Program-made: the position numbers and the translations under genes | Shown: positions 35,099 to 44,412 of the stretch, piece by piece | Layout of the letters: every line of letters starts with the position of its first letter | Numbering within the stretch: position 1 is the stretch's first letter | The notes under the pieces: generated by a model | Database searches by the model: none | What the model was told of the DNA's origin: nothing | What the model saw: the letters and a program-made list of their open reading frames with translations, nothing else | Assembly (NCBI GenBank): GCA_002841375.1 | Contig: PGZO01000003.1 | Span: 165,139 to 229,138 of the forward strand | DNA: 64,000 bases | From: Firmicutes bacterium HGW-Firmicutes-7 | Lineage (GTDB): Bacteria > Bacillota > Clostridia > Lachnospirales > Vallitaleaceae | Direction: 5' to 3'

Positions 35099-36271
35099 TT
35101 ACATTTCATTTTTTATTACTCGAACCTTTACAACACCATTTATCGCTTCTAACGCTTCAATAACTTGATCTGTTAAATCATCCTCAACATCTAGTACTGT
35201 ATAAGCCCAATCCTTCTTACTTTTGTTAATCATATCTGCTATATTTACATTTTGCCCTGCCACTATCGTAGTGATTTGACTAACCATATTCGGTATGTTT
35301 TTGTGATTAATCGCAACTCTTCCCGCTGATGTGCAACCGCCAATATTACATTCTGGATAATTCACTGAATTAATAATGTTACCATTTTCTAAATATTCCT
35401 TCACTTGGTTGACTGCCATAATCGCACAGTTGATTTCTGATTCTGGCGTTGATGCTCCTAGATGAGGAATACAAATAGCATTTGGCATATTAAAGGTTTT
35501 AGCATTTGGAAAATCTGTCACATATTTTGCTACCTTTCCTGATTCTAACGCAACCTTAATTTCGTCATCATTTACAAGCTCACCTCTTGAAAAGTTTAGA
35601 ATTCTAACACCATCCTTCATATTACTAATGCTAGCTGTTCCAATCATTCCTTCTGTTTCCTTCATAAGTGGAACATGCACAGTAATATAGTCACACTTTG
35701 AATATAAATCTTCTACTGATGTAGCTTTTTGCACTAAGCTGCTAAGTCCCCAAGCTGAATCCACAGAGATAAATGGATCATATCCTAATACTTCCATTCC
35801 TAGTGAACATGCTGCATTTGCTACTAAAACACCAATTGCACCCAGTCCAATGACACCTAATGTTTTACCTAAGATTTCTGGTCCTGCAAAGTTAGATTTT
35901 CCTTCTTCAACTAGTTTAGGTACTTTATCACCTTGATCTTTTAAAGACTTACCCCAATCGATTGCTCCTGACACATCTCTTGATGAAATAAATAAGCCAG
36001 CAAGCACTAATTCCTTCACACCATTTGCATTCGCTCCTGGTGTATTGAATACAACAATTCCTTTTTCAGCACATTTATCAAGTGGTATGTTATTAACCCC
36101 TGCACCTGCTCTACCGACAGCTTTAAGATTAGTAGGAATATCCATATCATGCATTTTATAACTTCTTAGTAATATAGCATCCGGATTATCATCGTTAACA
36201 ATTGTATAACCATCACTTAATAAACGCAATCCATTTTCATCTATTTTATCTAGCGTTTTAATTTTAAACAT
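35099..36271 (-). CDS. serA: D-3-phosphoglycerate dehydrogenase
   Basis: SerA oxidises 3-phosphoglycerate to phosphohydroxypyruvate, the first step of serine synthesis. The 390-residue protein has the NAD-binding GLGAIGVLVANAA motif (about residue 143), the catalytic arginine region NFSRGELV, and the PHLGAST histidine (about residue 274). It ends in a short ACT domain (about residues 315-390), usually the serine feedback site. It is the compact type without the extra intervening domain. It lies 15 bases after serC. Confidence 0.96.
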   Translation of the reverse strand: MFKIKTLDKIDENGLRLLSDGYTIVNDDNPDAILLRSYKMHDMDIPTNLKAVGRAGAGVNNIPLDKCAEKGIVVFNTPGANANGVKELVLAGLFISSRDVSGAIDWGKSLKDQGDKVPKLVEEGKSNFAGPEILGKTLGVIGLGAIGVLVANAACSLGMEVLGYDPFISVDSAWGLSSLVQKATSVEDLYSKCDYITVHVPLMKETEGMIGTASISNMKDGVRILNFSRGELVNDDEIKVALESGKVAKYVTDFPNAKTFNMPNAICIPHLGASTPESEINCAIMAVNQVKEYLENGNIINSVNYPECNIGGCTSAGRVAINHKNIPNMVSQITTIVAGQNVNIADMINKSKKDWAYTVLDVEDDLTDQVIEALEAINGVVKVRVIKNEM

Positions 36272-36286
36272 CTTAATCCTCCACTC

Positions 36287-37369
36287 CTATTTGTTTTCGG
36301 TTTCAAAGCTTTTCATGAAATCAACGAGCTTTTGCACACCCTCTATTGGCATGGCGTTATAAATGCTTGCTCTCATACCTCCAACAGATCTATGCCCTTT
36401 AAGATTAACAAAACCAAGCTTCCCAGCTTCTTTAATAAATTTGGAATCTAGTTCGGCATTCGGTAAGACAAAGCAGACATTCATAAGTGAACGATCTTTC
36501 TTTTCAACAGTTCCCTTAAAAAGTTCACTGTCATCTAAGAAATTATATAAAAGGTTGGCTTTTTCATTATTAATTTTTTCAACAACAGCTAACCCGCCTT
36601 TTGATTTAATCCAATCAAATACCAAGCCTGCAATATAAATCGCATAAGTTGGCGGTGTATTAAACATAGACCCGTTTTTAGCATGGGTACTGTATTTAAA
36701 CATCGTTGGTGTAATATCCATTTCATTCCCAATCAAATCTTCTCTGATAATGATTACTGTAAGTCCAGCAGGACCCATATTTTTCTGAGCGCCAGCATAA
36801 ATAATACCGTATTTGCTTACATCAATAACTTCGGATAAAATGTTTGAAGACATATCTGCTACTAATGGAACATCACCGACATCAGGTAGCTCAGTAAACT
36901 TTGTTCCAAAAATTGTATTATTGGATGTTATATGAAAATAATCTGCATCCTTTGTAAAATCTGCTTTGTTATATTCTGGAATATAAGAAAACACTTTATC
37001 CTCAGAAGATGCAATTACTTTAACCTCACCATAACGTTTTGCCTCAGCAATTGCTTTTTTTGACCATTCTCCAGTAAGCAAATAATCTGCTTTTTTAGAA
37101 CCCTTCATTAAGTTGAGTGGTACCATAGCAAATTGTGATGAAGCTCCACCTTGCAAAAATAGCACTTTATAATTGCTTGGAATGTTCATGATTTCTCTAA
37201 GAGAAGTTTCTGCTCTATTAATAATATCTTCATAGACAGCGGATCTATGGCTCATTTCCATAACCGACATACCCGAATCCTTGTAACATACCATTTCTTT
37301 TGCTGCTTGCTCTAAGACTTCAACAGGTAGCATAGATGGCCCTGCAGAAAAGTTATACACTCTTTCCAT
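36287..37369 (-). CDS. serC: Phosphoserine aminotransferase
   Basis: SerC is the PLP-dependent transaminase that makes O-phosphoserine from phosphohydroxypyruvate. The 360-residue protein begins with YNFSAGPSMLPVEVLEQA, has the VADMSSNILS segment and the PLP lysine in YAGAQKNMGPAGL (about residue 197), and ends with the GHRSVGGMRASIYNAMP signature. GGAGTG precedes the ATG. It heads serC-serA-DUF1015 and has an unusually long leader of about 340 bases. serB is not present in the window. Confidence 0.96.
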   Translation of the reverse strand: MERVYNFSAGPSMLPVEVLEQAAKEMVCYKDSGMSVMEMSHRSAVYEDIINRAETSLREIMNIPSNYKVLFLQGGASSQFAMVPLNLMKGSKKADYLLTGEWSKKAIAEAKRYGEVKVIASSEDKVFSYIPEYNKADFTKDADYFHITSNNTIFGTKFTELPDVGDVPLVADMSSNILSEVIDVSKYGIIYAGAQKNMGPAGLTVIIIREDLIGNEMDITPTMFKYSTHAKNGSMFNTPPTYAIYIAGLVFDWIKSKGGLAVVEKINNEKANLLYNFLDDSELFKGTVEKKDRSLMNVCFVLPNAELDSKFIKEAGKLGFVNLKGHRSVGGMRASIYNAMPIEGVQKLVDFMKSFETENK

Positions 37370-37747
37370 ATTCGTATCACTCCTATAATAATTTATTCAG
37401 ATTATTGCAATAATAATGAATGGATAAAACGCATTCAACAACTGCACTATCTATTGATTTATAAACCATAAAATGGCTTTTTAACTATACTATGTTACTT
37501 TGCTAAAGTATCTTAATGAATAGACAATCACCTTCGCATTATTAGATAATAATTTAACAATATAAATATCAATAAAAATGTCTCAATTGAAATTCGAATA
37601 AAATAATTCTTCCGAACCAACCGAGTGAATTATTTAAGTCATTTTGCACACAATATTCGTATTAAATTGAATACGGCTGCTTAAATGTAGTGCAATTAAC
37701 CAAAAAGTGATTACCTATAATATATAATATAAAATGCACTTAGTCAA
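37370..37747 (-). promoter_or_regulatory. serC promoter and long structured leader
   Basis: On the minus strand TTGACT (37742-37747) and TATATT (37719-37724) are 17 bases apart, giving a leader of roughly 340 bases. Within it AAATAATTC/GAATTATTT (37601-37635) encloses a CGG-rich loop, and CGTATT/AATACG forms a second hairpin near 37655-37675. I found no T-box motif and no known riboswitch core. A structure- or protein-dependent control is inferred only from length. Confidence 0.5.
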
Positions 37748-37826
37748 CTACATTATACAAATTACCCACTAAAATTCTTCCCTACACAATACATATGTAT
37801 TCCCATCCAAGACACAAGTGTTAATC

Positions 37827-38018
37827 TTTTAACCAAATAAAAAGTTTGTGTAACAAACTTTTTTTACATTAGTGGGTCCCTTTCCACTAATGCACAAGCG
37901 CTAGCTTGTGTTTTGGTTACGAGACCGCAACAACGTGGAGGTCGAGTATTACGCTTATATACTAGTTATATTTTCTTAATAAAGAAGTTTGTGTTACAAA
38001 CTTTTTATTTGGTTAAAA
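37827..38018. repeat. 192-bp element with 23-bp perfect inverted ends
   Basis: The left end (37827-37849) reads TTTTAACCAAATAAAAAGTT and onward, and the right end (37996-38018) is its exact complement. Each end is also part of a small AAGTTTGT/ACAAACTT hairpin. Inside are CATTAGTGG/CCACTAATG and CACAAGC/GCTTGTG hairpins. There is no open frame. The size and ends are those of a miniature transposable element, but no clear target duplication is seen. It lies between ilvB and the serC leader, in a gap of nearly 700 bases. Confidence 0.65.
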
Positions 38019-38050
38019 ACTACTACACCAGCTACACTGGTGCAGTAGTT
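38013..38050 (-). terminator. Terminator of the ilv-leu operon
   Basis: On the minus strand AACTACTGCACCAG pairs with CTGGTGTAGTAGTT (one mismatch) around a five-base loop and is followed by TTTTTAACC. It is eight bases after the ilvB stop codon, and its T-run coincides with the right end of the 192-bp element. Confidence 0.9.
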
Positions 38051-38057
38051 CTAATTC

Positions 38058-39716
38058 TTATTCTGTAATTAATTCATCAATGCCTGCACCAGGTGCAACC
38101 ATTGGATACACTTTTTCATCCTTATTAATTACACAATTAACAATAACTGGTCGCCCAAGTCCAAGTGCTGTTTTTAACGCATCTTCCACTTGATCTACCT
38201 CTGTAACATTCATACCTACAGCACCGAAGGCTTCTGCAAGCTTAACATAATCTAAATCCGGATTCAATGTCGTATACGCATAACGTTCTTCATAGAATAT
38301 GGTTTGCCATTGTCGTACCATACCTAATACATTGTTATTGATTACGACTACAACGATTGGAAGGTTATATCTTACAGCCGTTAAGATTTCATTTAAATTC
38401 ATTCTAAAACTACCGTCTCCTGCAATGTTTATAACAGGTATATCTGGATTACCAACTTTTGCGCCAATTGATGCGCCCATGCCATAGCCCATCGTACCAA
38501 GCCCACCAGAGGTTAAAAATAGTTGTGGCTTTTTAAATTTATAATACTGCGCTGTCCACATTTGATGCTGCCCTACTTCGGTAGAAATAATTGCATCACC
38601 TTTTGTTATCTCACAGAGTTTTTCAATAACATATTGGCCAGTTAAACCTTCCTCATACTTCATGGAGTACTTTTGCTTCAATTCATTTATTTCGGCTAAC
38701 CAAGCATCATGCTTAAGACTATCAATACGCGTATTAAGTCTTTGAAGTACCTCTTTGATATCTCCGATAATGTAGTGGTGCGTTTGAATGTTCTTATTAA
38801 CTTCTGCAGGATCAATATCAATGTGAAGAATTTGAGCATTTTTTGCAAACTTGGTAGAGTTGCCAATAACACGATCACTAAATCTTGAGCCAATAACGAT
38901 TAATAAGTCACATTGTGTAACCCCTAAATTAGAGGCTTTAGATCCGTGCATACCGAGCATTCCTGTATAGAGCTCATGTTCACCAGAAATACCACCCATA
39001 CCCATTAAGCTACAAGCTACTGGTGCTTGAATTTTTTCTGCGAATTTTGTTAATTCCTCATGTGCCTCAGATATAACGACACCTCCGCCAACAAAAATAA
39101 ACGGCTTTTCACATTGATCAATTAGCTTCTTTGCCTCATCTAGAACTTCATTCGTTATATGCTCTATTCTTCTAACTATTTCTTTTGGCTTTTGATACGT
39201 ATAATTGGTTTTATTAGACGTAATATCCTTAGGAATATCAATTAAAACAGGCCCTGGTCGACCTTCTTTTGCAACATAGAAAGCTTCACGAATGACATCC
39301 GCTAGATCTGCAACATCCTTAACGATATAATTATGTTTCGTAATGGGCATTGTAATTCCTGCAATATCTACCTCTTGAAAACTGTCTTTACCAAGTAGCG
39401 CTACTGGAACATTACCTGTAATTGCAACCATAGGAATAGAATCCATATAAGCCGTAGCAATACCAGTAACTAAATTCGTTGCACCTGGTCCTGACGTTGC
39501 TATACATACGCCAACTTTCCCCGTTGAGCGCGCATACCCATCTGCAGCATGTGATGCTCCTTGTTCATGTGAAGTAAGGATATGTTTAATCTTACTATCA
39601 TATTTATATAATTCATCATATATATTAAGTACAGCTCCTCCTGGGAAACCAAATACCGTATCGACATTTTGTTCCTGAAGACACTCCATTAATATTTGTG
39701 CTCCTGTTAATTCCAT
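38058..39716 (-). CDS. ilvB: Acetolactate synthase large subunit
   Basis: IlvB is the thiamine-diphosphate enzyme that makes acetolactate or acetohydroxybutyrate. The 552-residue protein has the N-terminal GAQILMECLQEQNVDTVFGFPGG motif with the catalytic Glu in TSHEQGASHAADGYAR (about residue 50), a central FAD-binding domain, and the ThDP motif GDGSFRMNLNEILTAVRYNLPIVVVVINN (about residue 435). AGGAGG precedes the ATG. It is the last gene of the operon, 65 bases after ilvD, whereas its regulatory subunit ilvN is the first. That separation by about 7 kb is uncommon, because ilvB and ilvN are usually adjacent. Confidence 0.96.
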   Translation of the reverse strand: MELTGAQILMECLQEQNVDTVFGFPGGAVLNIYDELYKYDSKIKHILTSHEQGASHAADGYARSTGKVGVCIATSGPGATNLVTGIATAYMDSIPMVAITGNVPVALLGKDSFQEVDIAGITMPITKHNYIVKDVADLADVIREAFYVAKEGRPGPVLIDIPKDITSNKTNYTYQKPKEIVRRIEHITNEVLDEAKKLIDQCEKPFIFVGGGVVISEAHEELTKFAEKIQAPVACSLMGMGGISGEHELYTGMLGMHGSKASNLGVTQCDLLIVIGSRFSDRVIGNSTKFAKNAQILHIDIDPAEVNKNIQTHHYIIGDIKEVLQRLNTRIDSLKHDAWLAEINELKQKYSMKYEEGLTGQYVIEKLCEITKGDAIISTEVGQHQMWTAQYYKFKKPQLFLTSGGLGTMGYGMGASIGAKVGNPDIPVINIAGDGSFRMNLNEILTAVRYNLPIVVVVINNNVLGMVRQWQTIFYEERYAYTTLNPDLDYVKLAEAFGAVGMNVTEVDQVEDALKTALGLGRPVIVNCVINKDEKVYPMVAPGAGIDELITE

Positions 39717-39781
39717 TTTAACGCCTCCTCTCAGAAATCTTCATTATTGTGGCTAATGATCGTCTTTAAACCAATTTATAG

Positions 39782-41443
39782 TTATGCTTTTAATACTGCA
39801 CCTGTACTTGCTGATGTTACAAGCTTAGAATACCTTGCTAATAAGCCTTTTGTTATTTTAGGTTCTTTCATAATATGTGTTTCTTTACGCTTTGCAAATT
39901 CTTCATCAGAAACAGTTGCTGAAATTGTTCCAGCGATAATATCAATTGCAATAATATCTCCATCTTTAATAAGTCCAATGTTACCGCCTTCAGCAGCTTC
40001 TGGCGATACGTGCCCGATTGCTGCACCGCGTGTAGCTCCACTAAAACGTCCATCTGTGATTAATGCAACTTCTTTATCAAGTCCCATACCAGCAATAGCA
40101 GAAGTTGGTGAAAGCATTTCTCTCATTCCTGGTCCACCCTTAGGTCCTTCATAACGAATAATAACAACATCGCCTGATTTAACCTTGCCTTCATAAATGG
40201 CTTTAATTGCTTCATCCTCAGAATCAAATACCTTAGCAGGTCCAGTATGTTTCAACATTTCTTCAGAGACTGCTGACTTTTTAACTACACAACCATCTAG
40301 TGCAAGGTTTCCTTTTAAAACAGCGATCCCACCTGTAAGACTATATGGATCTTCTATAGGTCGAATAACTTTTTTATTTTTATTCACTACCTTCTCAAGA
40401 TTTTGGGCCATTGTTTTACCAGTTACAGTAACAATATCTGTAACAAGAAGATTTACTTTTGTAAGTTCCTTCATTACTGCTTGAACGCCTCCAGCAAAAT
40501 ATAAATCTTGCATATGTGAAGGGCCTGCTGGCGCAAGTTTGCATAGATTAGGCGTCTTTGAGCTTATTTCATTCGCTATTGATAAATTCAACTCTACCTC
40601 AGCTTCATATGCAATTGCTGGAAGATGTAACATACTGTTTGTACTACATCCAAGTGCCATATCCACAGTAAGTGCGTTCATAAAAGCATCTTTTGTCATG
40701 ATGTCACGAGGTTTAATATCACGTTCTAGCATTTCCATTACTTGAATGCCAGCTTGTTTGGCTAATCTAAGTCTTTCAGAAAAGACTGCTGGTATTGTTC
40801 CGTTACCTGGAAGTGCTAAACCAATTGCTTCGCTTAGACAATTCATACTATTTGCAGTAAACATTCCTGAACAAGATCCACAAGTTGGACATGCAAAATC
40901 TTCACATTCCTTTACTTCTGCTTCTGATATCTTTCCTGCTTTAAATGCTCCTACAGCTTCAAATACATTATTTAAATCCAAATCACTATCCATATTATTA
41001 ATGGATAACATTGGCCCACCACTTACAACAACTGTTGGAATATTTAATCTTGCAGCCGCCATAAGCATTCCTGGAACGATCTTATCACAATTTGGAACCA
41101 TTACTAAAGCATCAAACCCATGTGCCATTACCATAGCTTCAATAGAGTCTGCTACAAGTTCTCTTGTAACTAAAGAATAATGCATTCCAACATGACCCAT
41201 TGCTATACCGTCACATACGCCAATGGAAGGAAATGCGATAGGTGTGCCACCAGACATTAATACGCCAGTTTTTACAGCATCTACAACTGTATCTAAGTGT
41301 ATATGACCTGGTACAATCTCACTTTTTGCATTTACAATCCCTATAAGTGGCCTTTTAATTTCTTCATCTGTGTAACCCATTGCTTTAAATAAAGAACGAT
41401 GAGGTGCTCTTTCAACGCCTGATTTTACGCTATCACTTCTCAA
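39782..41443 (-). CDS. ilvD: Dihydroxy-acid dehydratase
   Basis: IlvD dehydrates dihydroxyisovalerate and dihydroxymethylvalerate to the 2-oxo acids. The cluster-binding cysteines lie in [33 protein letters not shown] and the early GVCDG segment; [19 protein letters not shown] is at the C-terminus. I chose a TTG start at 41443, giving [18 protein letters not shown], which matches the usual N-terminus of the family. TAGGTG lies six bases upstream, while the GTG at 41452 is part of that site. The resulting length is 553 residues. It follows leuB by 41 bases. Confidence 0.95.
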   Translation of the reverse strand: MRSDSVKSGVERAPHRSLFKAMGYTDEEIKRPLIGIVNAKSEIVPGHIHLDTVVDAVKTGVLMSGGTPIAFPSIGVCDGIAMGHVGMHYSLVTRELVADSIEAMVMAHGFDALVMVPNCDKIVPGMLMAAARLNIPTVVVSGGPMLSINNMDSDLDLNNVFEAVGAFKAGKISEAEVKECEDFACPTCGSCSGMFTANSMNCLSEAIGLALPGNGTIPAVFSERLRLAKQAGIQVMEMLERDIKPRDIMTKDAFMNALTVDMALGCSTNSMLHLPAIAYEAEVELNLSIANEISSKTPNLCKLAPAGPSHMQDLYFAGGVQAVMKELTKVNLLVTDIVTVTGKTMAQNLEKVVNKNKKVIRPIEDPYSLTGGIAVLKGNLALDGCVVKKSAVSEEMLKHTGPAKVFDSEDEAIKAIYEGKVKSGDVVIIRYEGPKGGPGMREMLSPTSAIAGMGLDKEVALITDGRFSGATRGAAIGHVSPEAAEGGNIGLIKDGDIIAIDIIAGTISATVSDEEFAKRKETHIMKEPKITKGLLARYSKLVTSASTGAVLKA

Positions 41444-41484
41444 AATAATCACCTAACCTTACATATTAATCTAATTTGTAGTTT

Positions 41485-42558
41485 CTATAGGGCATCACTT
41501 ATTAATTGTCCCATTTCTTTTGTACCAACTAATTTTTTACCGTTACTATATATATCACCCGTTCTATATCCTGCTGCAAGTACCTTTTCAACTGCTTTCT
41601 CAATTGCTAGTGCCTCTTTTTCTAAATCAAAGGAATATCTTAACATCATTGCAGCTGAGATTACGGTTGCTATTGGATTTGCTTTGTCTTGACCCGCAAT
41701 ATCAGGTGCTGATCCATGGATTGGCTCATACATTCCAAGCTTTGAGCTCCCTAAGCTTGCTGATGGCAACATACCAATTGATCCAGTAATCATACTTGCT
41801 TCATCTGAAAGAATATCCCCAAACATATTACCTGTTAAAATAACATCAAATTGCTTAGGTTTTACGACCAATTGCATCGCACAGTTATCCACATATAAAT
41901 GATTCAAAGCAACATCAGGGTAGTCCTTTGCCATCTCTTCTACAACGCTTCTCCATAGTCTTGAGCTATCTAAAATATTAGCTTTGTCTACGCTAGTCAC
42001 TTTTTTGTTTCGCTTTCTAGCAATTTCAAAGGCAACTTTAGCAATTCTCTTCACTTCAACTTCTGAATAAATCATTGTATCATAAGCAGATTCTCCATAC
42101 TCCGTTGTTTTAACGCCTCTTTCACCGAAATATATTCCACCTGTTAATTCTCTAATTACCACTAAATCAAGACCATCCTCACCTAAAATCTCTGGTTTAA
42201 GCGGGCAAGCATCTGCTAATTCTTTATACATTATTGCTGGTCTTATATTTGCAAAAAGTCCCAACGCACTTCTAAGACCAAGCAATGCTTTTTCTGGACG
42301 AATATTTCCTGGTAGCACATCCCACTTAGGTCCACCTACTGCGCCTAAAAAGACTGCATCACTTTCCTTACATATTTTTACCGTTTCATCTGGTAGTGGT
42401 ACGCCAACAGCATCTAACGCAGCTCCACCTGCTAATACTTCTGTATAATTAAAGGTATGATTAAACTTTTCTCCTACTTTATCTAAGACCAATAGTGCTT
42501 GATCTACGATATCTGGACCAATTCCATCACCTTTTATAACTGCAACATTATATTTCAT
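41485..42558 (-). CDS. leuB: 3-isopropylmalate dehydrogenase
   Basis: LeuB is an NAD-dependent beta-decarboxylating dehydrogenase. The 357-residue protein has [13 protein letters not shown] at the N-terminus, the substrate segment [13 protein letters not shown] (about residue 135), and the [27 protein letters not shown] metal-binding region (about residue 243). In leucine synthesis it acts on 3-isopropylmalate. In an operon with cimA and no leuA it may chiefly act on 3-methylmalate to give 2-oxobutyrate for isoleucine; dual use is known for this family. It lies 14 bases after leuD. Confidence 0.94.
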   Translation of the reverse strand: MKYNVAVIKGDGIGPDIVDQALLVLDKVGEKFNHTFNYTEVLAGGAALDAVGVPLPDETVKICKESDAVFLGAVGGPKWDVLPGNIRPEKALLGLRSALGLFANIRPAIMYKELADACPLKPEILGEDGLDLVVIRELTGGIYFGERGVKTTEYGESAYDTMIYSEVEVKRIAKVAFEIARKRNKKVTSVDKANILDSSRLWRSVVEEMAKDYPDVALNHLYVDNCAMQLVVKPKQFDVILTGNMFGDILSDEASMITGSIGMLPSASLGSSKLGMYEPIHGSAPDIAGQDKANPIATVISAAMMLRYSFDLEKEALAIEKAVEKVLAAGYRTGDIYSNGKKLVGTKEMGQLISDAL

Positions 42559-42572
42559 TATCTTCCTCCTTA

Positions 42573-43058
42573 TTAGGCTTTCTTAATATAGTTTACTAAG
42601 CCATCTGCTTGAATTAACTCTTGCATAAAAGGTGGAAAAGCTTCTGCTTGATAGGTTTCACCTTTGGTTACATTCGTAATAATTCCTGAATCAAAATCTA
42701 CTTCAACTTTATCGCCTGCTTCAATACCTTTTACGGCTGCTTCACATTCAAGAATAGGCAACCCAATATTAATGGCATTTCTATAGAAAATTCTTGCAAA
42801 AGTCGTTGCTATAACGCATGAAACGCCTGCAACTTTTATTGAAATTGGCGCGTGCTCTCTTGATGAACCACATCCAAAGTTTTTGTTTGCGACGATGATG
42901 TCACCTTTCTCAACATTTTTATAAAAATCAGAATCTATGTCTTCCATACAATGCATTGCTAATTCTTTAGGATCAGATGAATTCAAATATCTTGCTGGGA
43001 TGATTACATCTGTATCTACATTGTCACCATATTTAAAAACTTTACCCATTGCTTTCAT
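42573..43058 (-). CDS. leuD: 3-isopropylmalate/citramalate dehydratase small subunit
   Basis: LeuD is the swivel-domain subunit of the aconitase-like isomerase that works with LeuC. The 161-residue protein has [21 protein letters not shown] at the N-terminus and the [16 protein letters not shown] loop (about residue 60). I chose the ATG at 43058 because AGAGGTG lies six bases upstream; the GTG at 43067 lies within that spacer. It follows leuC by 18 bases. With LeuC it isomerises 2-isopropylmalate and, in the citramalate route, 2-methylmalate. Confidence 0.94.
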   Translation of the reverse strand: MKAMGKVFKYGDNVDTDVIIPARYLNSSDPKELAMHCMEDIDSDFYKNVEKGDIIVANKNFGCGSSREHAPISIKVAGVSCVIATTFARIFYRNAINIGLPILECEAAVKGIEAGDKVEVDFDSGIITNVTKGETYQAEAFPPFMQELIQADGLVNYIKKA

Positions 43059-43076
43059 TTTGTGCACCTCTCTTGA

Positions 43077-44336
43077 TTATATTTTTTCTGGATTAGTAAT
43101 GTAGCCTGTTAGAGCTGATGCTGCTGCTACCTCTGGACTTGAAAGGTAAACCTCTGATTCAACATGGCCCATACGCCCAACGAAATTTCTATTCGTCGTT
43201 GAAATGGCTCTTTCACCTTTAGCTAAAATTCCCATATGTCCACCAAGACAAGGTCCACATGTTGGTGTGCTAAATACTGCACCTGCTTTTACGATATCTT
43301 GAACTAAACCTTCATCTATTGCTTGTAAATATATTTTTTGTGTGCCTGGAAATACTAATACTCTAACACCTTTTGCTACCTTTTTACCTCTTAAAATCTC
43401 AGCTGTTATTCGTAAATCTTCCATTCTACCATTTGTACAAGAACCAATAACAACTTGGTCAACTTTAATTTCTCCAACTTCATCAATTGTTCTAGTATTA
43501 TCTGGTAAATGCGGGAACGCAACTGTAGGTCTAATAGTGCTTAAGTTAATTTTATAAACTTCATCATATTCTGCATCCTCATCAGGTGCATATACAACGA
43601 CCGCTTTTGTTGAATGCTCTTTTGCATATTCAAGGGTCTTTTCGTCTACGATAAATATACCGTTTTTTGCGCCTGCTTCAATTGCCATGTTCGCCATGGT
43701 GAATCTTGCATCCATTGATAGTGTGTTGACACCTTCTCCAACAAACTCCATTGATTTATAGAGTGCGCCATCTACGCCGATCATTCCAATAATATGCAAA
43801 ATAACATCTTTACCACTTACCCATTTATTTAATTTTCCAGTTAATTCAAATTTAATTGCAGATGGTATTTTAAACCAACATTTTCCTGTAGCCATACCTG
43901 CTGCCATATCTGTACTACCAATTCCAGTAGAAAATGCTCCTAGCGCACCGTACGTACAAGTATGTGAATCTGCCCCAATTACAACGTCACCTGGAACAAC
44001 CAAACCTTTTTCAGGTATTAACGCATGCTCAATACCCATTTCACCAACTTCAAAATAATTTTCTATTTCTTTATCAAGAGCAAATTCTCTTACAAACTTA
44101 CATTGCTCTGCTGCTTTCAAATCTTTATTTGGAGCAAAATGATCAGGTACGATCGCAATCTTCTTTTTATCAAATACTTGATCTACACCTATTTTGTGAA
44201 ATTCTTTAATTGCTACTGGTGTCGTAATATCGTTTCCAAGTACGAGATCTAAATTTGCTTGAATTAATTGTCCTGCTTTTACTTGTTCAAGTCCTGCATG
44301 TGCTGCAAGTATCTTTTGGGTCATTGTCATTCCCAT
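43077..44336 (-). CDS. leuC: 3-isopropylmalate/citramalate dehydratase large subunit
   Basis: LeuC carries the [4Fe-4S] cluster of the isomerase. The 419-residue protein is of the shorter, bacterial-archaeal homoaconitase-like type. The cluster cysteines lie in VIGSCTNGR and [13 protein letters not shown], and [23 protein letters not shown] is the substrate loop. AGGAGG precedes the ATG. It follows cimA by 76 bases. The short type occurs both in leucine synthesis and in the citramalate route, so the neighbour cimA favours at least partial use for isoleucine. Confidence 0.94.
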   Translation of the reverse strand: MGMTMTQKILAAHAGLEQVKAGQLIQANLDLVLGNDITTPVAIKEFHKIGVDQVFDKKKIAIVPDHFAPNKDLKAAEQCKFVREFALDKEIENYFEVGEMGIEHALIPEKGLVVPGDVVIGADSHTCTYGALGAFSTGIGSTDMAAGMATGKCWFKIPSAIKFELTGKLNKWVSGKDVILHIIGMIGVDGALYKSMEFVGEGVNTLSMDARFTMANMAIEAGAKNGIFIVDEKTLEYAKEHSTKAVVVYAPDEDAEYDEVYKINLSTIRPTVAFPHLPDNTRTIDEVGEIKVDQVVIGSCTNGRMEDLRITAEILRGKKVAKGVRVLVFPGTQKIYLQAIDEGLVQDIVKAGAVFSTPTCGPCLGGHMGILAKGERAISTTNRNFVGRMGHVESEVYLSSPEVAAASALTGYITNPEKI

Positions 44337-44412
44337 AATATAATCCTCCTATTTGATGTTCATGTTCTATGTTTACTAGCAAGGTTTTCTTGCCGATCAA
44401 TGCTTCGTTCGT

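Noticed and set aside
40746..41180. A 144-residue plus-strand frame inside ilvD, and similar long antisense frames in argB, hflK and glgB
   Set aside because: They lie wholly within well-supported genes on the other strand, lack ribosome sites and read as low-complexity shadow translations.
39782..41443. GTG at 41452 as the ilvD start
   Set aside because: That GTG lies within the TAGGTG ribosome-binding stretch; the TTG at 41443 gives the family-typical MRSD start with proper spacing.
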